Part shown: positions 36,618 through 44,675 of the stretch, piece by piece
How the letters are laid out: every line of letters starts with the position of its first letter
Position numbering within the stretch: position 1 is the stretch's first letter
Assembly (NCBI RefSeq): GCF_001717955.1
Contig: NZ_CP014168.1
Coordinates: 744,001 to 808,000, forward strand
Reading direction: 5' to 3'
Source of the DNA: Sphingomonas panacis
Lineage (GTDB): Bacteria; Pseudomonadota; Alphaproteobacteria; Sphingomonadales; Sphingomonadaceae
Length of the DNA stretch: 64,000 nucleotides
The notes under the pieces: generated by a model
What the model was told of the DNA's origin: nothing
Seen by the model: the letters and a program-made list of their open reading frames with translations, nothing else
The model's database searches: none
Program-made: the position numbers and the translations under genes

Positions 36618-39077
36618 ATGGTCTCGACGAGGTTGCGCCACATGGCGTATGCGAGCGCCGCCGCGGCGGCATTCACGGCATCGGCCGCCGCACAGGCCCA
36701 GGAGCAGCGGTTCGACATCGCAAAGCAACCGGCCACGACCTCGATCCCGATATTTGCAAGGCAGGCGCGAGTACAGATCACCGCTCCGGGCAAGATTTTG
36801 CGCGGTGTGACGACCCCCGCGCTGCACGGGAGCTATGACGTGCGGGCCGCGTTGCAGCAGCTCTTGAAGAATACCCGCCTGCGTGTCGTCGCAGACAGCG
36901 GCACGACCATCACGCTGGCCGAAGGCCCACAGGTGCGTGCCAGTGATCCCGCTCCAATGGCGACGAATTCCCCCGATCCCACCGGGACGCAAGATATCGT
37001 CGTCACCGCGACAAAGCGAAGCGAGCGCCTGATCGACATCCCGGTGCCGGTGAGCGCGATTCGGGCGAGCACGCTGACGCGCGCCGGGGCTGTGCGGCTG
37101 GAAGACTATGCTGCCAGTGTCCCCGGCGTCACGATATCGAACAACACGGGCGCTGGCGTCCAGACGCAGATCATCTTCCGCGGCATATCGACAGGCTCCG
37201 GCGGGAACCCCGTCGCCGCTGTCTACGTAGACGACGCCCCGATCACGTCCGCGACCCAATTGGGTGCCGGCGGGAGCTTCCCGGACTTCGATCCGGCTGA
37301 TCTCGAGAGGATCGAGTTCCTGCGCGGCCCGCAAGGCACGCTGTATGGCGCAGCAAGTCTTGGCGGTCTCCTCAAGTTCGTCACCCGCAAGCCCGACTTC
37401 GATACGCTCTCCGGTCGTGCCGAGCTCGCCTTCACCGGTGCCGACCATGGCGGGCTCGGGGGCGGCGCGCGGGGCCGCATCAACGCGCCGCTGGGCGAAA
37501 ACATCGCGCTATCGGCGAGTGGCTTCTACCGGATCGACCCAGGCTTCATCGACAATATCCTGACCGGCAAATCGAACGAGAACGAGACCCGTACCCGGGG
37601 CGGCCGGGTCGCTCTCGCAGTGCGCCCGGTCGAGAACGTCACGATCATCGGATCTGCCCTGTATCAGGCAGTTAACGCCGACAGCGTCACCACCATCGAC
37701 ACCGATCTTGCAGGTCGCCCCCTCTACGGTGATTTGCAGGTGTCTCGCCCTCGCGGCGCAGCGGCGCTCACTCAGCGATTCACGCTCTATGATCTTTCGA
37801 TCAACGCGCACCTGAATGGCTTCGACGTCATTTCCGATACGAGCTACGGCATCCAGAAGAGCGGGACCTACATCGACTACACCCGACTCATCGGTGGGCT
37901 GCTCGACTCCATCAGTGGTCAGCCCAGCGGAACGCTCGGCGCTTCCATCTTTCAGCCCTTCAGGACGAAAAAGCTGACTCAGGAAGTGCGTTTCCAGTCG
38001 ACCACACAGGGCTTTTTCGCGTGGCAGATCGGCGGCTTCTACACCCGAGAGAAAGCCAATACTCTTGCACTGGTCAACCCGTTGTACCGGCAGACAGGTG
38101 GGTCGGCAGCGGGCGTTGGTCTGCCGCCGCTTGGCAACGGCGATGTCGATGCCACCTACCGCGAGATTGCGGGCTTCGGGAACGTGACGTTGAACTTCAC
38201 GTCCAAGCTCAGCCTTTCCGGCGGCTTGCGGTACAGCGACATTCGCCTGAGCAGTGGCCAGACACTCAGCGGCATCCTCCTGGGCAACTCCACCAACAGT
38301 GGCAGCGCGTCCGATCACAAGCTCACCTTCTCGGTGAACCCGAGCTACAAGGTCACGCCAAACATTCTGGTCTATGGGCGGGTCGCATCGGGCTACCGCC
38401 CCGGCGGTCCGAACATCACCACCAGTGATCCGGCCACGTACAAGCCTGATACTGTCCTCAGCTATGAGGTCGGGACCAAGGGCACGCTGCTCGATCGCCT
38501 TGTGACCTTCGACCTGGATGCGTTTCTGATCGATTGGGATGACATTCAGGTTCAGCAGAGCAAAATTGGGCCGGGTGGGACGCCTCTGAGCTTCGTCGGC
38601 AATGCCGGCAAGGCCCGCAGCAAAGGCATCGAGGCGGCCTTCACGGTCGCTCCCGTCTCCGGGCTGACGTTCGATGCCAACATTGCCTACACCGACGCCA
38701 CTTTCCGCAATACCGTCGGTCCGGCCATCGCGGGCGATCGGCTGCCCAGTTCCGCCAAGTGGACAGGTCAGATTGGTGGCGAGTATCGCTTTGAACTGGC
38801 TAACGGATGGAAACCTTTCTTCGGCGCCAGTTACCGCTATGTCGGTAGGCGCCTGGGCGAGTTCGCCGGGACGGGCGGCACCCGCTATGTGCTGCCGAAA
38901 TACGAGACGATCGACTTGCGTGCCGGCGTGGATAAGAGCGGCTTCGAAGCAAGCCTTTTCGTGCGCAACGTCACCGACAAGCGGGGCTATACGGGCGGAT
39001 ATGTGTACGGTCCTTATGCGACCGCATCGCTGCTTCAGCCCCGCACGATCGGTCTGGTGCTGTCGAAGAATTTCTGA
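36618..39077 (+). CDS. TonB-dependent outer-membrane receptor with STN signalling domain
   Basis: 819 residues from ATG 36618, chosen for GGGGG six bases upstream; ATG 36582 is less likely. Signal peptide (AYASAAAAAFTASAAAQAQ), then an STN signalling domain (FDIAKQPATTSIPIFARQARV, VRAALQQLLKNTRLRVV), TonB box-like TQDIVVTATKR, plug domain (IPVPVSAI, LRGPQGTLYGAASLGGLLKFVT) and a 22-strand-type barrel ending with the expected aromatic residue in VLSKNF. The STN domain is what lets such receptors signal through FecR to FecI, matching the two upstream genes. The substrate is unknown; the companion amidohydrolase hints at a cyclic amide or peptide-like compound rather than a siderophore (inference). 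Confidence 0.95.
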   Translation: MVSTRLRHMAYASAAAAAFTASAAAQAQEQRFDIAKQPATTSIPIFARQARVQITAPGKILRGVTTPALHGSYDVRAALQQLLKNTRLRVVADSGTTITLAEGPQVRASDPAPMATNSPDPTGTQDIVVTATKRSERLIDIPVPVSAIRASTLTRAGAVRLEDYAASVPGVTISNNTGAGVQTQIIFRGISTGSGGNPVAAVYVDDAPITSATQLGAGGSFPDFDPADLERIEFLRGPQGTLYGAASLGGLLKFVTRKPDFDTLSGRAELAFTGADHGGLGGGARGRINAPLGENIALSASGFYRIDPGFIDNILTGKSNENETRTRGGRVALAVRPVENVTIIGSALYQAVNADSVTTIDTDLAGRPLYGDLQVSRPRGAAALTQRFTLYDLSINAHLNGFDVISDTSYGIQKSGTYIDYTRLIGGLLDSISGQPSGTLGASIFQPFRTKKLTQEVRFQSTTQGFFAWQIGGFYTREKANTLALVNPLYRQTGGSAAGVGLPPLGNGDVDATYREIAGFGNVTLNFTSKLSLSGGLRYSDIRLSSGQTLSGILLGNSTNSGSASDHKLTFSVNPSYKVTPNILVYGRVASGYRPGGPNITTSDPATYKPDTVLSYEVGTKGTLLDRLVTFDLDAFLIDWDDIQVQQSKIGPGGTPLSFVGNAGKARSKGIEAAFTVAPVSGLTFDANIAYTDATFRNTVGPAIAGDRLPSSAKWTGQIGGEYRFELANGWKPFFGASYRYVGRRLGEFAGTGGTRYVLPKYETIDLRAGVDKSGFEASLFVRNVTDKRGYTGGYVYGPYATASLLQPRTIGLVLSKNF

Positions 39078-39136
39078 GCCGGTGAAGGCTTGTCACGAAA
39101 CGTGACGGCTGACTTCGCATGGATCAAAGGTGGAAT

Positions 39137-40432
39137 ATGGTCTCCAAAACGAAACGGCTGCTTCGCCGAAGTCTGATCGGTCTCGTGCTGATGACCGGTT
39201 GCGGGATAGCCGAAGCCCAAACCGTTGTTATCCACGCAGGGACCCTGATCGCGACACCGGGCTCGCCGGCAAAGACAAACCAGTCGATCGTGATCGATAA
39301 TGGGCGAATCACGTCGATCGTGGATGGCTTCATCCCCGGTGACCGGATCATCGACCTTTCGAAGCGCTACGTGCTGCCAGGGCTCATCGACATGCACACC
39401 CATGTCGTGGGTATGGAGAAAATCGACGAGACGGCACCATCCCAATGGGTCACCAACCTGAGCTTGCAGAGACAGTCGATCACGGCGCTGAAGGCGATTC
39501 CGGTCGTTCGGCAAATTCTGTTGCGAGGTTTCACCACGATCAGGAATGTCGGCGACCCGGCCAGCGTGACGTACGATCTGCGGGACGCGATCGCGAGCGG
39601 TAAGGTGGAAGGGCCAAGAATGCTCGTCTCGGAGCCGCAGTTCACCTTGCCGGGTGGTGCGCTGTCAAACGACGTCTTTCACCTGACGCATGACGCGGTT
39701 GCCCTCGTCGGCAACCGCGGGGCTTGCAGCGGCGTCGAGGACTGCCGTCGGGCCGTCCGCGAGGAGGTTCAGCGCGGCGCGGACGTCATCAAGCTGCGGC
39801 TTGCCGATACGGCCGCGCTCGATCCGAGGATTCAGACCATCGAATCGCAGGATGAGGTCAACGCGATCGTGGAGACGGCGCATCAGCTTGGCCGGACCGT
39901 TGCCGTGCACACGTCTGGCGTGGACCGCGAGACATTGTTGGCAGTCAATGCGGGGGCCGACACCATAGAACATGGACCGCAAAGCGACGCTGTTCTCCTG
40001 GCGATGAAGCGAAAGGGCCTGAGCTTCACCCCCACGCTGGACACCTACCGGTATTTCGCTCCGATCCTGAAACGGCTTGGGATTACGCGCGACTATTATG
40101 GCGAGGCGCGTGCGAGCGTTGGCGCAGCGAAGAGAATTGGTGTGCGGATCCTCTATGGCACCGATCTGATGCCGCTCTACGCCGATCGGGAGAGCCTGGA
40201 GTTTTCCGCCTTGGTTGATGCAGGCCTCACACCCAGCGAGGTGCTGATGGCCGCGACGATCAACGCTGCGGCCGCGTTGCACATGGAGAAAGAGATCGGC
40301 TCAATCGCCCCGGGCAAGGCAGCAGACATCATAGCGGTCGATCAGGATCCGACGCGTGATATCCAAGCCATGGAAAAGGTTTCCTTCGTCATGAGGGCCG
40401 GGAAAGTCGTGGCGCCGCAATTGGGAGACTAG
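39137..40432 (+). CDS. Exported metal-dependent amidohydrolase
   Basis: 431 residues from ATG 39137, favoured because AAGGTGG precedes it; ATG 39119 is an alternative. N-terminal signal sequence RLLRRSLIGLVLMTGCGIAEAQ; MTGC could be a weak lipobox. The metal site is complete: His87 and His89 in LPGLIDMHTHV, candidate carboxylated Lys219 in VIKLRL, His258 in AVHTSG, His279 in IEHG and Asp343 in YGTDLMP. This is the imidazolonepropionase/prolidase-like exported group. It follows the receptor by 59 nt, so the pair may import and hydrolyse one compound. Its stop codon TAG is formed by host TA plus the first base of an inserted IS; without the insertion it would be TAA at the same place, so the protein is unchanged. 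Confidence 0.92.
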   Translation: MVSKTKRLLRRSLIGLVLMTGCGIAEAQTVVIHAGTLIATPGSPAKTNQSIVIDNGRITSIVDGFIPGDRIIDLSKRYVLPGLIDMHTHVVGMEKIDETAPSQWVTNLSLQRQSITALKAIPVVRQILLRGFTTIRNVGDPASVTYDLRDAIASGKVEGPRMLVSEPQFTLPGGALSNDVFHLTHDAVALVGNRGACSGVEDCRRAVREEVQRGADVIKLRLADTAALDPRIQTIESQDEVNAIVETAHQLGRTVAVHTSGVDRETLLAVNAGADTIEHGPQSDAVLLAMKRKGLSFTPTLDTYRYFAPILKRLGITRDYYGEARASVGAAKRIGVRILYGTDLMPLYADRESLEFSALVDAGLTPSEVLMAATINAAAALHMEKEIGSIAPGKAADIIAVDQDPTRDIQAMEKVSFVMRAGKVVAPQLGD

Positions 40433-40445
40433 GGTGTGTGGGGAT

Positions 40446-40523
40446 TCATCGTGAATTGATGACGGCAGCGGCAAGGTAGATCATGGCCTCGAAGCTGCGG
40501 TCGGTTTTGCAAGCACGCATGGC
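40446..40523 (-). pseudogene. Detached C-terminal end of the IS427-like transposase
   Basis: The last codons of the transposase read CKTDRSFEAMIYLAAAVINSR before a stop at 40446. They are in the same frame as the main part would be if the IS66 element and one target copy were removed, giving KEFKRIAMRACKTDRSFEAM. They are separated from the rest by 3 kb and cannot be translated as part of it. Confidence 0.85.
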
Positions 40524-40531
40524 GATGCGCT
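40524..40531. repeat. 8-bp target-site duplication of the IS66 element (left copy)
   Basis: GATGCGCT immediately before the IS66 terminus; the identical octamer lies at 43572-43579 immediately after the other end. Eight bases is the standard duplication length for IS66-family insertion. Confidence 0.92.
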
Positions 40532-40629
40532 GTAAGCGTGGCCTGAAGGCCGCGGAACGGTGATAGTTGGTGGTTGCGACCGTCCGGCCGTTGCTGGAGA
40601 TCGCTAAGAACTGCCTTGGACTACGGCTG

Positions 40630-40995
40630 TCACGCGCTGACCTGAAGCCTCGGATCGTTCGGATCAAAGTCGTCCACGAAGCCTTGCCAAACGGCGTCCC
40701 GCCAGAGGGCATCGTTTAACTCGTTGGCGCTGTTGTAAATCACTGTGTGTGGGTATTCGGCGTTGCCGGGGCCTTGGCCCCAGGTGAGATGAACGATAGC
40801 GAAGCGGCCATCCTTGCAAACAGTCAGAATGTCGTCGTTGCTGTCAGCACGGCCGATCACTTCGCACCCTGCAGACCAAAGTGGATGATCCGGCGACAGC
40901 TCCTTTGCCAACTGGCGCGGCAAACCCTCCCGCTCGACGTCATGTTCAAGGGGGCGCCAAGGCGCAACAAAGGCAACATCAGAAGCGTCGACCAT
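40630..40995 (-). CDS. Small protein of unknown function carried by the IS66 element
   Basis: 121 residues, acidic, no signal peptide or membrane segment. Recognisable features are WRPLEHDVEREG, ELSPDHPLW, SNDDILTVCKDGRFAIVHLTWGQG and YPHTVIYNSANEL. I recall similar ~120-residue proteins (a D-D-x-L, then FAVVHLTW) scattered in many bacteria without a known function, but cannot name the family. It lies 98 nt after tnpC on the same strand and about 98 nt inside the IS terminus, so it is transported with the element. No strong ribosome-binding site is visible. An unrelated role in protecting the element or host is speculation. Confidence 0.7.
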   Translation of the reverse strand: MVDASDVAFVAPWRPLEHDVEREGLPRQLAKELSPDHPLWSAGCEVIGRADSNDDILTVCKDGRFAIVHLTWGQGPGNAEYPHTVIYNSANELNDALWRDAVWQGFVDDFDPNDPRLQVSA

Positions 40996-41093
40996 CGTGC
41001 AAAAGAAGCGATCAGTATGTCGAATGTCAACGGTTGCTTACGGGGCGGCCACACCTGCTTTTAGTGGTCGTGTATGGCGAATTGCGACATTGC

Positions 41094-42647
41094 TTATGCG
41101 GCTTCGGCGATCGCCTGAAAGTCTGGGCGCCAGTTCCACGGCATGAGTTCGTCCCAGCGCGCGGCAGGCCAGTTGCCGGCGATTTTGGCGATGACGTCGG
41201 CTATATAGGCCTGCGGCTCGACACCGTTGAGCTTGCAGGTCTCGATGACCGTGTAGATCGCGGCAGCGCGTTCGCCGCCAGCCTTCGATCCGGCGAACAG
41301 CCAGTTCTTGCGGCCGATCGCGATGCTGCGGATCGCACGTTCGGCGATGTTGTTGTCGATCTCCAGCCGGCCGTCGTCGAGGAACCGCGTGAGCGCGGTC
41401 CAGCGCTTGCGGCCATAGGCGATCGCCTTGGCCATCTCGGACTTTGGCGAGAGGCGTCGCAAGGCGTCGTCGAGCGCGATGCGCAACGCCTCGACCAAGG
41501 GTGCGGTTCGTTCCAGCCGGCCTCGTCGACGAACGTCTGGCGGGTGGCCGCGGATCTCGTCCTCGATCCGATAGAGGTTGGTGATACGGGCCAGCAGGTC
41601 GGTGGTGAGCGACGTCGGCTTGGTCGCGTGGATATCGAAAATCTTGCGCCGGAAATGCGCCCAGCAGGCGACCTCGGTGACGCGGTTGGTGCTGTAGAGC
41701 TTGTCGTAACCGGCATAGCCGTCGGCCTGCAGGAACCCGGTAAAGCTGGCGAGCTGCTGTTGGGGATGACTGCCGGTGCGATCCTGAGTGAACTTATACC
41801 AGACCAGCGGCGGCGTGGTGGCGCCCGAGGCGCGATCGTCGACGACATAGGCCCAGATCCTGCCGGTCGCGGTCTTGCCGCGCCCGGGATCGAGCATCGG
41901 CACGGGCGTGTCGTCGGTATGGATCTTGGTTGCGGTGAGCCCGACCTCGCGGATGCGGCTGACGATCGGATCGAGCAATGCTGATGCCTGACCGGCCCAG
42001 CCGGCGAGCGTCGAGCGATCGATATCGATGCCCTGCGCGGCCATCATCTCCGCCTGGCGGTAGAGTGGCAGGTGATGGTCGAACTTGGCGACCACGACAT
42101 GGGCGAGCGTTCCGAACGTCGCCTTGCCGCGCGCGATAGCCTTTACGGGTGCCGCTGCCTGCACGACCTTCTCGCAGGCGCGGCAGCTATACTTGGGCCG
42201 GATGGTACGGACGACCCGCCAATGGACCGGCACGGCGTCGAGCATCTCGTCGCTATCCTGACCCAGTGGGCGCAAGAGCCCGCCGCAATCGGGGCAGGTG
42301 CAGTTGCCGTGCTCGGGCTCGATCCGCTGTTCTTCACGCGGCAGATGGGCCGGGAGCGCTCGAACCGGCGCGTGCCGATCGAGGGTGGCAGGATCGACGC
42401 GCCGCGCGCTCACCGTGGCGGCTTCGGCCTCGAGCTCTTCGAGCGCCAGCTCGAGCTGAGAAATCTCGTGGTTGAGCTTCTCGGACGCCTTCCCGAACTG
42501 CATGCGCTTGAGGCGGGCAAGCTGCACGCGCAACGTATCGATCAGGATATCGCGAGCGGTAATATCGGCGTGGGCGGTCGCCAATGCGGCTTCCAGCTCG
42601 GCGATCCGAGCGTCTTTATCAGGGGCGGAAAGGGCTGCGTCCGACAC
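41094..42647 (-). CDS. tnpC: IS66 family transposase TnpC
   Basis: 517 residues, full length. N-terminal coiled coil (ARIAELEAALATAHADI, LARLKRMQFGKASEKLNHEI), zinc-finger CTCPDCGG...SCRACEK, then the DDE catalytic domain: TKIHTDDTPVPML for the first Asp, FLQADGYAGYDKL for the second and EIDNNIAERAIRSIAIGRKNWLFAGS for the Glu region. It catalyses transposition of the element. All domains appear intact, with no stops. tnpB starts 61 nt upstream. Confidence 0.97.
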   Translation of the reverse strand: MSDAALSAPDKDARIAELEAALATAHADITARDILIDTLRVQLARLKRMQFGKASEKLNHEISQLELALEELEAEAATVSARRVDPATLDRHAPVRALPAHLPREEQRIEPEHGNCTCPDCGGLLRPLGQDSDEMLDAVPVHWRVVRTIRPKYSCRACEKVVQAAAPVKAIARGKATFGTLAHVVVAKFDHHLPLYRQAEMMAAQGIDIDRSTLAGWAGQASALLDPIVSRIREVGLTATKIHTDDTPVPMLDPGRGKTATGRIWAYVVDDRASGATTPPLVWYKFTQDRTGSHPQQQLASFTGFLQADGYAGYDKLYSTNRVTEVACWAHFRRKIFDIHATKPTSLTTDLLARITNLYRIEDEIRGHPPDVRRRGRLERTAPLVEALRIALDDALRRLSPKSEMAKAIAYGRKRWTALTRFLDDGRLEIDNNIAERAIRSIAIGRKNWLFAGSKAGGERAAAIYTVIETCKLNGVEPQAYIADVIAKIAGNWPAARWDELMPWNWRPDFQAIAEAA

Positions 42648-42708
42648 CGCGAATATATATCAGATCGTGGGTTCCAGAGCCAGAAAAAGCGCAGGAATCC
42701 GGGCATTT

Positions 42709-43056
42709 TTAGCCCGCCAGCGACGGTGTGAATGTGCGCTCCGGCCGCCGCCAGTCGATGCCTTCCAACAGCATTGAAAGTTGTGCCGCGGTCATCGCTA
42801 CCGTGCCGGTTGGGGTCGACGGCCAGATGAACCGGCCTCGATCCATGCGCTTGGAGAACAGGCACAACCCCTGGCCATCATACCAGAGCAGCTTGACCAG
42901 ATCGCCGCGCTTGCCCCGGAACGCGAACAGCGCGCCGGAATGCGGACTCTGCTCCAGCGCCTGCTGCACCAGCACCGCCAGGCCATCGAACCCTTTGCGC
43001 ATATCGGTCGCGCCGCACGCCAGAAATATCCGTGTCAGCGGGGGAAGCGGGATCAT
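42709..43056 (-). CDS. tnpB: IS66 family insertion sequence element accessory protein TnpB
   Basis: 115 residues, the standard length. It contains the conserved IS66 Orf2 pattern: IFLACGATDMRKGFDGLAVLVQQ, GALFAFRGKRGDLVKLLWYDGQGLCLFSKRMDRGRFIWP and MLLEGIDWRRP. It is required for transposition of IS66 elements, with an undefined biochemical role. The start overlaps the tnpA stop by 4 nt (ATGA), so the two are translated together. Confidence 0.97.
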   Translation of the reverse strand: MIPLPPLTRIFLACGATDMRKGFDGLAVLVQQALEQSPHSGALFAFRGKRGDLVKLLWYDGQGLCLFSKRMDRGRFIWPSTPTGTVAMTAAQLSMLLEGIDWRRPERTFTPSLAG

Positions 43057-43511
43057 CGTGCCAGGACACCGATCACCCGCGATAGCGCCTCGGCATCGAC
43101 TGATGCGTCAACTGTCAGCCGCACGCCAGACGGGAGCTCGATCCCGATCTGCCCGCTACCCGGCGCGGCCGACGACGGCGCCGGCAACATCACCGCAGGC
43201 TCGCTGATCTGGACCTCGGCAAAGCTCGGCACCGCTGGCTTGGTGATCCCGGTCAGCGCCCCCGACATCGCCTGGCGGCGCCAGGTGTAGATCGCGCCGC
43301 TGCCGACCTCATGGCGCTCGATGGCCGCGCGGACCGAGCCTTCGGGCCCAAAGGCATCGCGCAGGATCGCCAGCTTCTGCTCGACGGTCCAGTGCCGCCG
43401 CCCTGACACCCGGCCGACAATCTCGATCCGACTACTCATACGACCGCTCGTATGACTGCTCGCTCCATCGCCCGCTGACCCGCTCTCGTCCGACATCATC
43501 GCCCCGCTCAA
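43053..43511 (-). CDS. tnpA: IS66 family accessory protein TnpA (helix-turn-helix)
   Basis: 152 residues. A helix-turn-helix segment RRHWTVEQKLAILRDAFGPEGSVRAAIERHEVGSGAIYTWRRQ is followed by a variable linker and the C-terminal IELPSGVRLTVDASVDAEALSRVIGVLA common to IS66 Orf1 proteins. It probably binds the element ends. First gene of the IS66 operon, 60 nt inside the terminus. Several in-frame starts (43511, 43496) are possible; the N-terminal 30 residues are Ser/Gly-rich. Confidence 0.93.
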   Translation of the reverse strand: MSGAMMSDESGSAGDGASSHTSGRMSSRIEIVGRVSGRRHWTVEQKLAILRDAFGPEGSVRAAIERHEVGSGAIYTWRRQAMSGALTGITKPAVPSFAEVQISEPAVMLPAPSSAAPGSGQIGIELPSGVRLTVDASVDAEALSRVIGVLAR

Positions 43512-43571
43512 AGGGCGGCTATCAGCCCGTCGAGAGCCCCGCCCGCAAGGCGGCCTTCAGACCTCGCTTAC

Positions 43572-43579
43572 GATGCGCT
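43572..43579. repeat. 8-bp target-site duplication of the IS66 element (right copy)
   Basis: GATGCGCT directly after the IS66 right terminus, identical to 40524-40531. Joining the two flanks over one copy restores the interrupted IS427-like transposase frame. Confidence 0.92.
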
Positions 43580-44245
43580 TAAACTCTTTCAGTTTGCAGA
43601 AGAAGTTCTCGATGAGGTGCCGCCAGGTGTAGATGTCGGTGTCGATTTTGAGCTTGAGCGCGCGCCCGGGGTGCTGCGAGATGACGACGGATGCGCCACG
43701 ATCGTTGAGTTCGGCGACGAGCGCGTTGCTGTCGAAGGCCTTGTCGGCGATCAGGCCATCAAAGGCGATGCCGTCGATCAGCGGGGGCACCTCGACGCTG
43801 TCGTGGCGCTGGCCCGGCATCAGTCTGAACCGCACCAGATTGCCCAGCGCGTCGGTGAGCGCCAGGATCTTGGTCGTCATGCCACCTTTGGAGCGGCCAA
43901 TGGCCTGGCTCTGAGTCCCCCTTTTGCGCCCTGCCCGTGGCGGTGGACCTTGACGATCGTGGCATCGACCATGGCATATTCCATATCCGGCTCATCCGAC
44001 AGCGCATCGAATATGCGCCTGAAAACATCGGCTTCCCGCCAGTCTCGGAACCGCCGGAACGCCGTGCTCCAGTTGCCGAACCGCTCCGGAAGATCGCGCC
44101 AGGGACTGCCCGTGCGAACGATCCACAACACCGCCTCCAGAAAAAGGCGGTTGTCCTTTCCACTACGTCCCGGATCGCTCCGCTTACCCAGACAGTGGGG
44201 CTCGATCTTCGCCCATTGGGCGTCCGTCAGAATATCTCGATCCAT
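43580..44245 (-). pseudogene. IS427-like IS5-family transposase, interrupted by IS66
   Basis: Two overlapping frames make one protein. The first (start 44245) has ILTDAQWAKIEPHCLGKRSD, WRDLPERFGNWSTAFRRFRDW and DATIVKVHRHGQGAKGG. The second carries GRSKGGMTTKILALTDALG, the DDE-region FDGLIADKAFDSNAL and TWRHLIENFFCKLKEFKRI. The shift from one to the other is expected at AAAAGGGGG (43925-43917, minus strand), a typical -1 slippery run; after slipping, GGTQSQAIGRSKGG continues the family sequence. The second frame is broken at 43579 by the IS66 element, and its last 26 residues lie at 40446-40523, so the transposase is inactive. Confidence 0.88.
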
Positions 44246-44333
44246 CCAAAGCGTGAATCACATCCAACCCTGTTTGTGAATCCCCACACGCCCTAAGGCA
44301 AATCTGTATTTCAATCCGGAATCGTGCTTCCCA

Positions 44334-44675
44334 TTAGCAGGCTGCTGAAAAAGGCCACGGTTTGGCGATGAAGGAGGTGTCGTCGCCATTATCGTAGGCG
44401 ATTTCGCCTTCGAGCCAGCCATCGTCGCGCAGATCGGCCCATCCGGTGCCGGTGACCTGATCGCCTTCATCGGCACCATTCCAGTCGAAGTCGACCCCGC
44501 TAGGGGTGAACCCGCCGTCCACCGAAGCGGTGAGCGCCCCAAACGCCATTTCGCCGGTGCCGTCGGCGTCGATCTTCAAGAAAGCGGGGCCGCACAGATC
44601 GAGATGGTCGCGCGACCATGTTGCGCTTTCCACGATCCGCCATTTGCCGACGACGGCGGCGCTCGCGACCATCAC
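44334..44675 (-). CDS. Small protein of unknown function carried by the second IS element
   Basis: 113 residues, acidic. Recognisable parts are VVGKWRIVESATWSRDHLDLCG, PAFLKIDADGTGEMAFGAL, FDWNGADEGD, GTGWADLRDDGWLEGEI and DDTSFIAKPW. It belongs to a widespread set of short unknown proteins with G-x-W-R-I near the start and W-x-G-x-D-E-x-D in the middle; I know no function for them. GTG 44675 or ATG 44672 overlaps the transposase stop, with GGAG upstream, so it is co-translated with the transposase. Its C-terminus is encoded by the terminal inverted repeat of the element. It is therefore a true IS passenger. Confidence 0.72.
   Translation of the reverse strand: MMVASAAVVGKWRIVESATWSRDHLDLCGPAFLKIDADGTGEMAFGALTASVDGGFTPSGVDFDWNGADEGDQVTGTGWADLRDDGWLEGEIAYDNGDDTSFIAKPWPFSAAC

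Larger units (their letters stand above)
40532..43571 (-). mobile_element. IS66-family insertion sequence with a passenger gene, 3040 bp
   Basis: Termini begin GTAAGCG-T-GG-C-CTGAAGGCC at 40532 and, on the other strand, GTAAGCG-A-GG-T-CTGAAGGCC at 43571, the conserved IS66 ends. An 8-bp duplication (GATGCGCT) flanks it. It carries tnpA, tnpB and tnpC on the minus strand, all open and apparently intact, plus one small gene of unknown function downstream of tnpC. The perfect duplication and intact genes suggest a recent, possibly active insertion. Confidence 0.93.
40432..44293 (-). mobile_element. IS5-family element (IS427-like group), split by an IS66 insertion
   Basis: Terminal repeats GGGTGTGTGGGGATTCA (40432-40448) and the complement of GGGCGTGTGGGGATTCA (44277-44293) differ at one position. 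Both sides are flanked by TA, the usual 2-bp target of this group. Removing the nested IS66 element and one 8-bp duplication leaves 814 bp, a normal length. The transposase is encoded on the minus strand as two frames joined by a likely -1 frameshift, and is cut near its C-terminus by the nested element. Confidence 0.88.

Noticed and set aside
34933..40432. A lasso-peptide biosynthesis and uptake locus
   Set aside because: FecI, FecR, receptor and hydrolase recall such loci, but there is no precursor peptide, B or C protein, and the hydrolase is a metal amidohydrolase, not an isopeptidase of the prolyl-oligopeptidase type.
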